A stretch of 64,000 bases of DNA from Bacillus sp. EB01 (GTDB taxonomy: Bacteria > Bacillota > Bacilli > Bacillales > Cytobacillaceae). Below are positions 44,276 through 53,089 of this stretch, piece by piece (positions within the stretch are counted from its first letter, which is position 1; each line of letters begins with the position of its first letter). The position numbers and the translations under genes are program-made. The stretch covers positions 810,906-874,905 of the forward strand of contig NZ_HG964497.1 in the NCBI RefSeq assembly GCF_000613125.1. Direction: 5' to 3'. A model generated the notes under the pieces. The model worked only from the letters and a program-made list of their open reading frames with translations, was not told where the DNA came from and did no database searches.

Positions 44276-45712
44276 ATGAGCAAGAACGGAAAATTAGGAT
44301 TGTGGTTATTGACGGCGTTAGTCGTTGGAAATATGGTGGGCTCGGGGATCTTTATGCTGCCTCGTTCACTTTCGGAAGCAGCCAGCCCAGCTGGCGTGCT
44401 GTTGGCATGGTTATTAACCGGTTTTGGTGTTTTAATGACAGCATTGGTCTTCGGTAATTTGGCCATCCGAAAGCCTGAGCTTGGCGGCGGCCCGCAAATC
44501 TATGCGAAAGACTTATTCAAGCAAGGCACACATGCATCTAAGCTTTCAGGCTTCATGGCATCATGGGGTTACTGGATTGGGAACCTCGTTGGGAACATTG
44601 CGATTATCACAACGTTTGCAGGCTATCTGTCTACGTTCTTCCCGATTATGACCAGCCAGGCTGACTGGTTCACTATCGGTAGCTTCACCCTTAAAGTCGG
44701 GAACGGGTTGACATTCATCGTTTGTACGGTGCTGTTATGGATGACACATGCGATTGTCCTGCGCGGTATTGAAGATGCTGGCAAGCTTAATTTTGCTGCG
44801 ACCGCCGCAAAAGTGGCTGGTTTCGTTATCTTTATTCTAATAGGTCTGTTCGCTTTTGATAAAACGAACATCCTGCCAATGGTCGAACCCCGGACAGATG
44901 CGGCTGGCAATACGCTTGGACTCCTTGGCCAGGTAAATTCGGCTGCATTGACTACTCTTTGGGCATTTATCGGTGTCGAATCCGCAATGGTGTTCGCATC
45001 TCGGGCAAAAAAACAGGTTGACGTAAGGCGGGCGACTATTCTTGGTCTCCTAATCGCACTTGCTATATATGTTGGTATCTCAACACTAGTCATGGGCATG
45101 CTTAGCCAGGAAGCACTGATCGCTTCTGATAAGCCACTAATTGATGCCATTACAGTGTTTGTTGGCCCGATTGGCGGACAGGCGCTCGCTGCACTGGGTT
45201 TAATCGCCCTGTTCGGTTCAACACTTGGCTGGGTGATGCTTAGCGCCGAAGTACCGTACCAGGCAGCCAAGCAGGGCATTTTCCTGCCATCATTTCTAAA
45301 AGAAAACAAGAAGGGCATGCCGGTCCGATCGTTGGTGATTACCAACATGCTTGGCCAAGTGTTTATTTTTTCAACCATCTCGAATTCAATTTCACAAGCG
45401 TTCGATTTCATTGTCTTTATTGCAACCTTGTCTTATTTGATCCCATACTTCATCGCTTCTGTGTACCAATTGAAGCTTGTTGTGACAGGGGACACATATG
45501 CGATTGGGGACCGTTCCCGTGTGACTGACGGAATCATTGCTGGTATTGCTACACTATACTCGATCTGGGTCATAATCGCTGGGACATCTGATATCAAAAC
45601 CTTTGCGTTAGGTATGCTCCTGCTCCTTAGCGGCATTTTCTTCTATGGGCCGCTCCGGCAAGCAGTGGTTAACTTCTTTAAGCCTAAGCCGAAAAAAATA
45701 AATGAAGTTTAA
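44276..45712 (+). CDS. Basic amino acid/polyamine antiporter (APC family, YvsH-like)
   Basis: 478 residues, twelve transmembrane helices. The APC signature is in helix 1: LVVGNMVGSGIFMLPRSL. Other family stretches are WAFIGVESAMVFASRAKKQ in helix 6 and the amphipathic GMPVRSLVITNMLGQ. Relatives exchange arginine/ornithine or lysine/cadaverine. The lysine riboswitch upstream argues for lysine import, as for B. subtilis YvsH. ATG at 44276 with AGGAAGGGGA upstream. Confidence 0.9.
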   Translation: MSKNGKLGLWLLTALVVGNMVGSGIFMLPRSLSEAASPAGVLLAWLLTGFGVLMTALVFGNLAIRKPELGGGPQIYAKDLFKQGTHASKLSGFMASWGYWIGNLVGNIAIITTFAGYLSTFFPIMTSQADWFTIGSFTLKVGNGLTFIVCTVLLWMTHAIVLRGIEDAGKLNFAATAAKVAGFVIFILIGLFAFDKTNILPMVEPRTDAAGNTLGLLGQVNSAALTTLWAFIGVESAMVFASRAKKQVDVRRATILGLLIALAIYVGISTLVMGMLSQEALIASDKPLIDAITVFVGPIGGQALAALGLIALFGSTLGWVMLSAEVPYQAAKQGIFLPSFLKENKKGMPVRSLVITNMLGQVFIFSTISNSISQAFDFIVFIATLSYLIPYFIASVYQLKLVVTGDTYAIGDRSRVTDGIIAGIATLYSIWVIIAGTSDIKTFALGMLLLLSGIFFYGPLRQAVVNFFKPKPKKINEV

Positions 45713-45763
45713 GACCAAAAGCGCAAGCGCCTAGCGATAGGCACTTACGCTAACGAAATAAAA

Positions 45764-45800
45764 AGGGCCAGCCGCAATTACTCGCGGCCGGCCCTTTTTT
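45764..45800. terminator. Strong terminator between permease and RHH gene
   Basis: AGGGCCAGCCGC and GCGGCCGGCCCT pair over 12 positions with one mismatch, followed by T6. It is preceded at 45717-45755 by a short GCGCAAGCGCC...GGC element like that at 52843. Because the convergent minus-strand gene ends at 45810, it may work in both directions. Confidence 0.9.
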
Positions 45801-45809
45801 GCCGGATAC

Positions 45810-45968
45810 CTACTCTTCCTTCTTCAGCCTGCCATTTTCTTTAAGTGCTTTTTTTAATAAAAGTTCAATTTGGGCGTTCACACTGCGAAACTCATCGTTT
45901 GCCCAGCGCTCGAGTGCATCGTATGTCTTTTGGTCAATCCGGAGAAGGAACCGTTTTTTATCTGCCAT
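45810..45968 (-). CDS. Small ribbon-helix-helix (Arc-like) DNA-binding protein
   Basis: 52 residues: the strand KKRFLLRIDQKTYDALERWA, then DEFRSVNAQIELLLKKALKE. This is the beta-alpha-alpha layout of Arc/MetJ-type regulators, which bind DNA as dimers through the N-terminal strand. The ATG at 45968 lies 12 bp after the SPFH stop, so the two genes form one operon; an Arc-like protein after an SPFH protein is a pairing I recall from other bacteria. It may regulate that operon through the AT-rich inverted repeats at 46872-46889. Confidence 0.8.
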   Translation of the reverse strand: MADKKRFLLRIDQKTYDALERWANDEFRSVNAQIELLLKKALKENGRLKKEE

Positions 45969-45980
45969 GCTATCACAACC

Positions 45981-46847
45981 TTAGTAAATCGATCCGGTAT
46001 TGACAATTGGCTGATTGCCTTTTTCGGATACAAGGGCCACCATCAGATTATTGACCATCTGTGCTTTCTTTTCTTCGTCAAGCTCGACAACACCTTCATT
46101 GCTAAGCTGCTCGATTGCCGACTTGACCATGCCGACGGCGCCGTCGACTATGACCTTCCTCGCTGAAAGAACCGCTTTTGCCTGCTGCCGTTGCAGCATC
46201 GCGGAAGCAATTTCGCTCGCATAGGCAAGATGCATGATCCGTGCTTCAATTACTTCGACACCTGCAACCATGAGCCGTTCTTGAAGATCCTTCGTTAGGA
46301 CCTCGCCCACTTCGTCGGAATGCTGGCGGAGTGAAATTTCATAGTCATTGTTGAAGTTGTCATATGGATATTGGCTGGCAATATGCCTGAGTCCGGTCTC
46401 ACTTTGCGTGTGAACAAAAGTTTTGTAATCCTCGACATCAAAGACTGCTTTCGCTGTGTCAAAAACCTTGTAAACCACAACAGCCGCAATCTCAATTGGA
46501 TTTCCTTCAAGGTCATTAACCTTAAGCCTGTCGCTGTTGAAGTTTAGTACTCTCAAAGACACTTTCTTCCTGACACTTAACGGAACCGTCAGCCAAAAAC
46601 CTTCCTTCTTGATCACCCCGAGATAGCTTCCGAAAAGGGTAAGTGCCATTGCCTGATTCGGCTGGATAATGGTAAAACCGGTCATTATTAAAAAAGCCGC
46701 AGCACCAAGCAATATGCCGATAACAGCCCAAGCAATACTGCCGGTCATACCGAACTGAACAAGAAAATACACCGCGCCCGCTACTAAAAGGATAAATATC
46801 CCCAGCCCGGCAAAACCGTTCATCTTAAACACATCTTTTTCCTGCAT
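45981..46847 (-). CDS. SPFH/Band-7 membrane protein
   Basis: 288 residues. Two N-terminal hydrophobic helices (about 12-32 and 38-60) precede an SPFH (stomatin/prohibitin) domain beginning [20 protein letters not shown]. The middle holds [20 protein letters not shown], then [11 protein letters not shown], and the C-terminus is helical ([20 protein letters not shown]). Such proteins form membrane-associated ring or cage assemblies. The ATG at 46847 has AAGGAGGAG upstream. It is co-transcribed with the Arc-like gene. Confidence 0.9.
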   Translation of the reverse strand: MQEKDVFKMNGFAGLGIFILLVAGAVYFLVQFGMTGSIAWAVIGILLGAAAFLIMTGFTIIQPNQAMALTLFGSYLGVIKKEGFWLTVPLSVRKKVSLRVLNFNSDRLKVNDLEGNPIEIAAVVVYKVFDTAKAVFDVEDYKTFVHTQSETGLRHIASQYPYDNFNNDYEISLRQHSDEVGEVLTKDLQERLMVAGVEVIEARIMHLAYASEIASAMLQRQQAKAVLSARKVIVDGAVGMVKSAIEQLSNEGVVELDEEKKAQMVNNLMVALVSEKGNQPIVNTGSIY

Positions 46848-46871
46848 GCAAATCTCCTCCTTATTTACTTG

Positions 46872-46889
46872 TTATCATAATGATATCAT
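46872..46889. promoter_or_regulatory. Overlapping inverted repeats upstream of the SPFH operon
   Basis: ATCAT-A-ATGAT (46874-46884) overlaps the palindrome ATGATATCAT (46880-46889), about 30 bp upstream of the SPFH start. It is a candidate operator, possibly for the Arc-like protein of the same operon. Confidence 0.4.
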
Positions 46890-46987
46890 ATTGATGTCAA
46901 AAATGGATAAATTTTCTTTAATTTTTAAAAAATAGGCTTTTAATAGTTGTAAGAGTTAGTCGTGAATGACAACTCGAGATACTCGAG

Positions 46988-47215
46988 GCATCAAACTGTC
47001 ATTCATAAGCCGGATGAATTACATTTCAAGGTAACAGAGACGTCAAACTGTCATTCATAACCCGGATGAATGACATTTCAAGGTAACAGAGACGTCAAAC
47101 TGTCATTCATAACCCGGATGAATGACATTTCAAGGTAACGGAGACGTCAAACTGTCATTCATAACCCGGATGAATGACATTTCAAGGTAGCCGAAGCGTT
47201 AAAATGTCATTCATA
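46988..47215. repeat. Tandem array E, period exactly 52 bp (5 copies, then decay)
   Basis: GTCATTCAT begins at 46998, 47050, 47102, 47154 and 47206: four steps of exactly 52 bp. Each unit holds a perfect inverted repeat, TGTCATTCAT...ATGAATGACA, around AACCCGG. Degenerate traces continue to about 47320. The array lies between the divergent SPFH and cystine-transport operons. Confidence 0.93.
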
Positions 47216-47446
47216 AGCTGGAAAGTGCTCATAAAAAAAGAAAGTGTCCATAGAAATCAAGGATGAATAACACTTCAAGGTAATCGAGGCATGAAAATGT
47301 CATACATTAGCTGAAAGGATTAACAGTCTTCCTGAATCTGGTTATAGATAAAGGAGTATGCCAGAATTATTACAGCCAATCCAGCTATTTTAGAATTAAG
47401 CGATTAACTGAGAACAAGCAGGGTAAAATATACACAAATTATTTCT

Positions 47447-47475
47447 TTGACAAGGCAGGCGGGCTGTACTATTAT
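47447..47475 (+). promoter_or_regulatory. SigA promoter of the cystine-type ABC operon
   Basis: TTGACA (47447-47452), a 17-bp spacer and TATTAT (47470-47475), 44 bp before the first gene. No S-box or clear CymR site was seen. Confidence 0.75.
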
Positions 47476-47518
47476 GAGGAATGTTGACCAAACCAATATG
47501 ATTTAGGGGGTTTTACTT

Positions 47519-48355
47519 GTGAAGAAGAAATTTTCATTGTTTTTTGCATTGCTATTAAGCCTTGTGTTGGTGCTTGCAGCTTGCGGCACGAATGACAACG
47601 CGAAGAATGGCGGCAATAACGATACGAATAAAGAAGAAACTGCGAACAAGGACGATTTGCTTGCAAAGGTAAAGGATGAAGGCAAGTTGGTCGTTGGTAC
47701 GGAAGGTACATATGCTCCGTTCTCATTTCATAATGATAAAGGCGAGCTGACTGGCTTTGACGTTGAAATCGCACGTGAAGTAGGAAAACGTCTCGGAGTC
47801 GATGTTGAATTTCAGGAAACACAATGGGATGCAATCTTTGCGGGACTTGATGCAAAGCGATTTGATATGATTGCCAACCAGGTGGGAATCCGCCCGGACC
47901 GACAGGAAAAATACTTGTTCTCTGATCCCTACATTACATCTGCTGCGGTTTTGATTACACGGACTGACAATAAAGATATTCAATCATTTGAGGACATTAA
48001 AGGAAAGAAATCTGCCCAGACCTTGACTAGTAACTATGGGCAAATGGCAAAAGATCTTGGCGCCGAGGTTGTAGGCATCGACAGCTTTAACCAGGCAGTT
48101 GAGTTGCTAAATTCTAAACGAGTTGATGCAACACTTAATGACAAAATCGCGTTCCTTGATTTTAAAAAGAACCGCCCGGATGCACAAGTTGAAGTGAGAG
48201 ACGAATCCGAAGATGCTTCCCAGAGCGGCTTGATGTTCCGCAAGGGCAGCGAAACACTTGTTGAAGAAGTCAACAAGGCGCTTAAAGAAATGATCGACGA
48301 CGGTACGTACGACAAAATCTCCAAAGAATGGTTTGGCGAGAATGTACTTAAATAG
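47519..48355 (+). CDS. Amino acid ABC transporter substrate-binding lipoprotein (TcyA-like)
   Basis: 278 residues. Lipoprotein signal with lipobox LAAC (Cys about 22), a low-complexity Asn/Lys linker, then a family-3 periplasmic-type binding domain: VGTEGTYAPFSFHND, GFDVEIAREVGKRLG, ETQWDAIFAGLDAKRFD, KKSAQTLTSNYGQMA. The run TLTSNY and the ending KISKEWFGE are very like B. subtilis TcyA (cystine). The GTG at 47519 follows AGGGGG. First gene of a three-gene importer. Confidence 0.92.
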   Translation: MKKKFSLFFALLLSLVLVLAACGTNDNAKNGGNNDTNKEETANKDDLLAKVKDEGKLVVGTEGTYAPFSFHNDKGELTGFDVEIAREVGKRLGVDVEFQETQWDAIFAGLDAKRFDMIANQVGIRPDRQEKYLFSDPYITSAAVLITRTDNKDIQSFEDIKGKKSAQTLTSNYGQMAKDLGAEVVGIDSFNQAVELLNSKRVDATLNDKIAFLDFKKNRPDAQVEVRDESEDASQSGLMFRKGSETLVEEVNKALKEMIDDGTYDKISKEWFGENVLK

Positions 48356-49040
48356 TATTTTTGCAGACCCTGAGCGAATGGACAGGCTGACAACCATCGC
48401 GAAAAACTCGTGGATGCCGCTCCTGGAAGGGCTCATTCAATACACAATCCCGTTGACACTTATTTCATTTGTCATCGGGCTGATCCTGGCCGTGCTCACT
48501 GCATTGGCCAGGATTTCGCATAACAAGCCGCTCCAGTATATCGCGCGTGTCTATGTATCTGCTATCCGCGGGACGCCACTTCTGGTTCAGCTGTTCATCC
48601 TGTTTTATGGCTTGCCAACAATTGGCGTCGTAATTGACCCGTTTCCAGCAGCCGTTGTCGGTTTTTCGCTCTCGGTCGGTGCATATGCATCCGAAATCAT
48701 CCGGGCTGCTGTTCTATCCATCCCAAAAGGACAATGGGAAGCAGGCTATTCAATCGGCATGTCGTATCCCCAACTCCTAAAGAGAATTATCTTGCCGCAG
48801 GCTGCCAGGGTTTCCGTTCCGCCATTATCAAATTCATTCATCGGCCTTGTTAAGGATACCTCGCTTGCCGCGACGATTCTCGTTACGGAAATGTTCCGGC
48901 GCGCACAGGAAATTGCTTCCACAAATTATGAGTTCTTGCTGCTTTACTTACAGGCTGCCCTGCTTTATTGGATTGTCTGCTTTGTCCTTTCCATCTTCCA
49001 GGGGAAATTGGAAGCGAGGTTTGACCGGTATGTCAAATAG
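48342..49040 (+). CDS. Amino acid ABC transporter permease (TcyB-like)
   Basis: About 232 residues with five transmembrane helices. The polar amino acid permease signature is clear: SAIRGTPLLVQLFILFYGLP, and the EAA loop EAGYSIGMSYPQLLKRIILP that docks the ATPase. The start overlaps the end of the binding-protein gene (ATG at 48342, or TTG at 48333), implying coupled translation. By context it imports cystine or a similar polar amino acid. Confidence 0.92.
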   Translation: MYLNSIFADPERMDRLTTIAKNSWMPLLEGLIQYTIPLTLISFVIGLILAVLTALARISHNKPLQYIARVYVSAIRGTPLLVQLFILFYGLPTIGVVIDPFPAAVVGFSLSVGAYASEIIRAAVLSIPKGQWEAGYSIGMSYPQLLKRIILPQAARVSVPPLSNSFIGLVKDTSLAATILVTEMFRRAQEIASTNYEFLLLYLQAALLYWIVCFVLSIFQGKLEARFDRYVK

Positions 49041-49058
49041 ACGGAAGGGGGAAATCCA

Positions 49059-49817
49059 ATGGATCAACCAATGATTTCAATAAAAGACTTGCATAAGCAG
49101 TTCGGCGACCTTCAAGTTCTAAAAGGCATTGATTTGGAAGTGGAAAAAGGGGAGGTTGTGGTTGTTATCGGGCCGTCCGGTTCTGGAAAAACAACCTTGC
49201 TTCGCTGCCTAAATGTTCTTGAGACGCCAACGAAGGGCAGCATTACCATTTCGGGGCAGACGCTTGATTTTACTGAAAAAACGGTTCCAAACAAAGCAAT
49301 CGCATCGTTTCGTCGCCTGACCGGGATGGTGTTCCAGAGCTATAATTTATTTCCGCACAAGACGGCGATGGAAAACGTTATGGAAGGGCCGATTATCGTC
49401 AAAGGTGAAAATAAGGAAAATGCCAGGCAAAAGGCTGCCTTGCTCTTGCAAAAAGTAGGGCTCGGCGACAAGCTTGATTATTATCCGCATCAATTATCAG
49501 GCGGACAGCAGCAGCGTGTCGGCATTGCCCGCGCACTTGCGATGGAACCAGCGGTCATGCTGTTCGATGAACCAACTTCCGCGCTTGACCCTGAACTCGT
49601 CGGCGAAGTGCTGAAGGTTATGAAAGACCTGGCGAACGAAGGGATGACGATGGTTGTCGTCACCCACGAAATGCGTTTTGCCCGTGAGGCAGCCAACGAG
49701 GTCATCTTCATGGACCAGGGAGTTGTCCTTGAACGCGGCAAGCCGGACATCATCTTCACCAATCCGAAACATGAGCGGACTAAACAGTTCTTGAACATGA
49801 TTCAGCCGGAAATATAG
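49059..49817 (+). CDS. Amino acid ABC transporter ATPase (TcyC-like)
   Basis: 252 residues, the full length for this family. Walker [11 protein letters not shown]-loop [11 protein letters not shown], signature [15 protein letters not shown], Walker [15 protein letters not shown] and switch His in VTHEM. It powers the two-gene transporter upstream. The ATG at 49059 lies 19 bp after the permease stop with GGAAGGGGG upstream. Confidence 0.95.
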   Translation: MDQPMISIKDLHKQFGDLQVLKGIDLEVEKGEVVVVIGPSGSGKTTLLRCLNVLETPTKGSITISGQTLDFTEKTVPNKAIASFRRLTGMVFQSYNLFPHKTAMENVMEGPIIVKGENKENARQKAALLLQKVGLGDKLDYYPHQLSGGQQQRVGIARALAMEPAVMLFDEPTSALDPELVGEVLKVMKDLANEGMTMVVVTHEMRFAREAANEVIFMDQGVVLERGKPDIIFTNPKHERTKQFLNMIQPEI

Positions 49818-49823
49818 ACCAAT

Positions 49824-49859
49824 AAAAAGTAGCCCCTTTTTTTGAGGAGGCTGCTTTTT
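49824..49859 (+). terminator. Terminator of the cystine-type ABC operon
   Basis: AAAGTAGCCCC and GGAGGCTGCTTT pair with one wobble and a small internal mismatch, around a T-rich loop, followed by T's. Confidence 0.75.
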
Positions 49860-49873
49860 CACTAATATAAACA

Positions 49874-49898
49874 GGCACCGGCCCTATAGGCCGGCACC
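49874..49898 (-). terminator. Weak terminator-like hairpin after the receiver gene
   Basis: CCGGCC/GGCCGG core extended by wobble pairs, with a 4-nt loop. Only a short T-rich stretch follows on the minus strand. Confidence 0.4.
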
Positions 49899-49942
49899 CC
49901 GTAGTTAAGTTCAACTTGTGTGTTTTTTTAAAAAAGAAAGAA

Positions 49943-50299
49943 TTAACTGCTTGGTAAGGTGAGGGACTGGAGGATGTGTGCTGCTACGTCTTTTGGGCTG
50001 AAGGGCTTTAGCATAAAGTGGGTATGTGCTTCTTTCCCTGCCTCCTCAAGCTGCTCGGAGTATTGGGCTGTCAGGATTAGGACAGGTGTGTCCTTTTGCT
50101 TCCTTAGATTTTTCCAAACTTCCAATCCATCCATCTCGGGCATGAACATGTCTAAAAGAATAAAGTCGAAGTCTTGTTCGAGGGAAAGTTTCAGTCCGTC
50201 CCTGCCGTTATCAGCTTCTGTTATTTCAAAGTGGTTTTTTAGATAAAGTTTAAGCAGGTCACGGATGATGGGTTCATCTTCAACGATCAATAACCTCAT
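49943..50299 (-). CDS. Stand-alone response-regulator receiver protein
   Basis: 118 residues, a single CheY-like receiver and nothing else. The acidic pocket is VEDEP, the phosphorylation site is LLDMFMPEMDG (about Asp53), the switch Thr is in LILTAQ and the conserved Lys in LKPF. With no output domain it acts by protein contact, as CheY or Spo0F do. No kinase gene is adjacent. The ATG at 50299 has GGGGGAG upstream. Confidence 0.9.
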   Translation of the reverse strand: MRLLIVEDEPIIRDLLKLYLKNHFEITEADNGRDGLKLSLEQDFDFILLDMFMPEMDGLEVWKNLRKQKDTPVLILTAQYSEQLEEAGKEAHTHFMLKPFSPKDVAAHILQSLTLPSS

Positions 50300-50376
50300 A
50301 CAGCTCTCCCCCTGTAAATGTTTTTACTATATTTACTATATTAACATTAAAAAGGAATCTGTCGTGTGAAAAAATA

Positions 50377-50408
50377 AAACGCGCTTGCCTTATAAGGGCA
50401 GCGCGTTT
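50377..50408 (-). terminator. Terminator of the 44-residue gene
   Basis: AAACGCGCT and AGCGCGTTT pair perfectly with an inner TGCC/GGGCA extension; T/A runs flank it on both sides, so it may act in both directions. Confidence 0.75.
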
Positions 50409-50414
50409 GAGGCA

Positions 50415-50549
50415 TTAGTCACTTAGTTTGCGTCGGGAGACTTTTTCAGTCATGTATTTCGGTTTTTTTGAGATAGCATAGAGTGATGCCACGAACGAAA
50501 CCCCTAACAGAGTTGGCACAACCCATGCCAAATAATCTATTGGTTCCAT
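50415..50549 (-). CDS. 44-residue single-span membrane protein
   Basis: ATG at 50549 preceded by AAAGGAGTG. The sequence reads EPIDYLAWVVPTLLGVSFVA, then SLYAISKKPKYMTEKVSRR: one hydrophobic helix with a basic cytoplasmic tail. Small proteins of this shape accompany some sodium symporters, but no transporter gene adjoins. It has its own ribosome site and terminator, which supports it being real. Confidence 0.65.
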   Translation of the reverse strand: MEPIDYLAWVVPTLLGVSFVASLYAISKKPKYMTEKVSRRKLSD

Positions 50550-50682
50550 CTAGCTGCACTCCTTTCGTGATGTAATAGTACACCATACCCTTTTTAAGCC
50601 TGTACTAAACAGAAACAGGATTGGTTACTACAGCTTTTGACAAAAATAAAATTAGGTAAATGTTTACAAATTTATCATATTA

Positions 50683-50708
50683 TGAAACTTTCTCTGTATC
50701 TGTCCGTA
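50683..50708 (+). promoter_or_regulatory. SigW-type ECF promoter of nfeD-floT
   Basis: TGAAAC (50683-50688), 16 bp, then CGTA (50705-50708). This matches the SigW consensus known to drive yuaFG in B. subtilis, and lies about 50 bp before the first gene. It implies induction by cell-envelope stress. Confidence 0.82.
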
Positions 50709-50760
50709 TAACCTAATGTACAATGAAAGGGAAGACTTTCAATCGGGGGTGGTGGCAGAT

Positions 50761-51303
50761 ATGGAGTTTCTGAATGGGGTGCCAATGGACACGATTTATC
50801 TTTACGGGCTGTTGATTGCTGGGGGACTGACGCTTGTTTATGTCCTGTTCAGTGATTTGCTCGATGGAATTTTTGATGGATTGCATGTATTCAATCCTGT
50901 GCTTTTGTTCTCATTTATTACGTTTTTATCAGCCGGAGGGTTTATTTTAGAAAAATTGACCTCTCTGTCGCATCTTGCCATTTTGCTCATTAATTCAGGC
51001 CTTTCTGCTGTTCTTGTCACCCTGCTGAATGTGTTCGTGCTTGTCCCGATTAGGAAAGCGGAGGTCTCCTTGACCTACACTGAATCTGATTTGAGGGGCC
51101 GGGTCGGAAAGGTGATTACGGCTATCCCGACTGACGGGTTCGGCGAAGTGATGATCGATTCGATTAGCGGGCGGATTTCAAAGCCTGCGAAAAGCTTCGA
51201 TGGGGCGGAAATATCCAACGGGCACGATGTCCTTATTGTTGATACAGCCAATGGTGTGCTTCAGGTTGCAGTAAAAGAAAAAATAGAAAACGAGTGGATC
51301 TAG
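50761..51303 (+). CDS. yuaF: NfeD-family membrane protein (YuaF-like)
   Basis: 180 residues. Three or four hydrophobic segments in the first 110 residues, then an OB-fold NfeD domain (about 115-175, DLRGRVGKVITAIPTDGFGE, then GHDVLIVDTANG). In Bacillus YuaF is encoded with flotillin T, and the two act in membrane-fluidity and lipid-domain organisation. The ATG at 50761 follows GGGGGTGG; a frame from 50716 has no better site. A SigW-type promoter precedes and floT follows 11 bp later. Confidence 0.9.
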   Translation: MEFLNGVPMDTIYLYGLLIAGGLTLVYVLFSDLLDGIFDGLHVFNPVLLFSFITFLSAGGFILEKLTSLSHLAILLINSGLSAVLVTLLNVFVLVPIRKAEVSLTYTESDLRGRVGKVITAIPTDGFGEVMIDSISGRISKPAKSFDGAEISNGHDVLIVDTANGVLQVAVKEKIENEWI

Positions 51304-51314
51304 GAGGAGATTGA

Positions 51315-52835
51315 ATGGAAATGATTTGGATTGCAGCAGGTATTGGCGTTTTTATTGTTCTCGCACTTATAGCTGTTTTTGTGACAAAGTACAAGACTGC
51401 AGGCCCGGATGAAGGTTTGATTATTACAGGCAGCATGCTGGGCAGTAAAAATGTCCACATTGACGAATCGGGCAACAAAATTAAAATCATCCGCGGTGGC
51501 GGTGCGTTTATTTTACCAGTATTCCAGCAGTCCCAGCCGCTTAGCCTATTGTCAAGCAAGCTGGAAGTGACCACGCCTGAGGTGTACACCGAGCAGGGTG
51601 TTCCGGTTATGGCTGATGGTGTTGCGATTATTAAAATTGGCGGTTCGATTTCCGAAATCGCGACAGCGGCTGAGCAGTTCCTCGGAAAAGCGAAGGAAGA
51701 CCGCGAGAATGAAGCGAAAGAGGTCCTTGAAGGCCATCTTCGTTCAATCCTCGGTTCAATGACTGTTGAAGAAATTTATAAAAACCGTGATAAGTTCTCA
51801 CAGGAAGTCCAGCGCGTTGCATCGCAGGATCTTGCGAAAATGGGCCTTGTAATTGTATCGTTCACGATTAAAGATGTCCGCGACAAGAACGGTTACCTCG
51901 ATTCCCTTGGTAAGCCGCGAATTGCCCAGGTGAAACGCGATGCCGATATCGCAACGGCCGAGGCTGAAATGGAAACACGCGTCAAGAGGGCTGAGGCAGC
52001 CAAGGAAGCAAAACAGGCTGAATTGCAGCGCGCTACTGAAATTGCCGAAGCTGAAAAGACCAACCAGCTGAAGGTATCGGAATTCCGCGCTGAGCAGGAA
52101 AGCGCCAAGGCACGTGCCGACCAGGCATACGACCTTGAAACAGCCCGCTCCAAGCAGCAGGTAACCGAGCAGGAAATGCAAATCAAGATCATCGAGCGCC
52201 AAAAGCAGATCGAGCTCGAGGAAAAAGAAATCCAGCGCCGTGAGCGCCAGTACGATTCCGAGGTCAAGAAAAAGGCTGACGCGGACCGCTACTCGGTTGA
52301 GCAATCTGCAGCGGCCCAAAAAGCGAAGGAAATGGCTGAAGCTGAAGCCAACAAATACCGGATTGAAGCACTTGCAAAAGCGGAAGCTGAGCGCATCCGC
52401 CTCGATGGTCTTGCCAAAGCGGATGCAGTCAGGGCGCAGGGTGAAACCGACGCTGAAATCATCCGTCTGAAAGGTCTTGCCGAAGCGGAAGCGAAGCAAA
52501 AGATTGCTGAAGCATTCGAGTTGTTCGGCCAGGCAGCTGTCATGGACATGATTGTGAAAATGCTTCCTGAATATGCGAAGCAGGTTGCAGCACCACTTGC
52601 CAACATCGACAAGATTAGCATCGTCGACACTGGCGGCGGCGGCTCCGGCAGCGGCGCAAACCGCGTCACTGGCTATGCGACCAACCTGATGGCCGGCCTT
52701 CAGGAAACCTTGAAAGCATCAAGCGGCATCGATTTGAAAGAGCTGCTTGAAAACTACTCCGGCAAGGGCACCATCCGCCCAGCCGTCCTTGAAGGAACAG
52801 TCAGGGAAGAAAAGAAAGAGACTGTGAAAGCATAA
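51315..52835 (+). CDS. floT: Flotillin (FloT/YuaG-like)
   Basis: 506 residues. An N-terminal membrane hairpin (about 4-26) precedes the SPFH domain (about 30-200, with EVTTPEVYTEQGVPVMADGV). A long Ala-Glu-rich flotillin coiled coil follows (about 215-420, repeated EAEA/KAEAE), then a Gly-rich hinge with TGGGGSGSG and a C-terminal oligomerisation region. It scaffolds functional membrane microdomains. The ATG at 51315 has TAGGAGGAG upstream. It is the second gene of the SigW-controlled pair. Confidence 0.95.
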   Translation: MEMIWIAAGIGVFIVLALIAVFVTKYKTAGPDEGLIITGSMLGSKNVHIDESGNKIKIIRGGGAFILPVFQQSQPLSLLSSKLEVTTPEVYTEQGVPVMADGVAIIKIGGSISEIATAAEQFLGKAKEDRENEAKEVLEGHLRSILGSMTVEEIYKNRDKFSQEVQRVASQDLAKMGLVIVSFTIKDVRDKNGYLDSLGKPRIAQVKRDADIATAEAEMETRVKRAEAAKEAKQAELQRATEIAEAEKTNQLKVSEFRAEQESAKARADQAYDLETARSKQQVTEQEMQIKIIERQKQIELEEKEIQRRERQYDSEVKKKADADRYSVEQSAAAQKAKEMAEAEANKYRIEALAKAEAERIRLDGLAKADAVRAQGETDAEIIRLKGLAEAEAKQKIAEAFELFGQAAVMDMIVKMLPEYAKQVAAPLANIDKISIVDTGGGGSGSGANRVTGYATNLMAGLQETLKASSGIDLKELLENYSGKGTIRPAVLEGTVREEKKETVKA

Positions 52836-52842
52836 TACAAGA

Positions 52843-53002
52843 AAAGCGCAAGCGCCTTGGTCATCGCCGTACAAAATGGAGGGACTTTGACTGAGATAAA
52901 GGAATCACGAAGAGCGCTAGCGATTCGATGATGACTTATCGTAGGGAGGAGGCCTGAAGTTTGCTAGGCGATAGGCGCTGGAGCTAGACAGTTTTCTATG
53001 AA
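52843..53002. repeat. Dispersed Bacillaceae-type repeat element (GCGCAAGCGCC ... GGCGCTGGAGCTAGACA)
   Basis: About 160 bp beginning AAAAGCGCAAGCGCC and ending GGCGCTGGAGCTAGACAG, with GGAGGCCTGAAG inside. I recall elements with these ends scattered between genes in many Bacillus genomes; they fold through complementary GCGC-rich ends and carry no gene. A shortened relative lies at 45717-45755. Confidence 0.6.
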
Positions 53003-53028
53003 AAGGTGTATTTTCTGAGAATATTAAC

Positions 53029-53066
53029 AGCTCCCTGCGGAATTAATCTGCGGGGGGCTTTTTTTT
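53029..53066 (+). terminator. Terminator downstream of floT and the dispersed element
   Basis: AGCTCCCTGCGG and CTGCGGGGGGCT pair over 12 positions (several G-U) around AATTAAT, followed by T8. Confidence 0.85.
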
Positions 53067-53089
53067 GTGGTAAGAGGCGGTCAATTATC

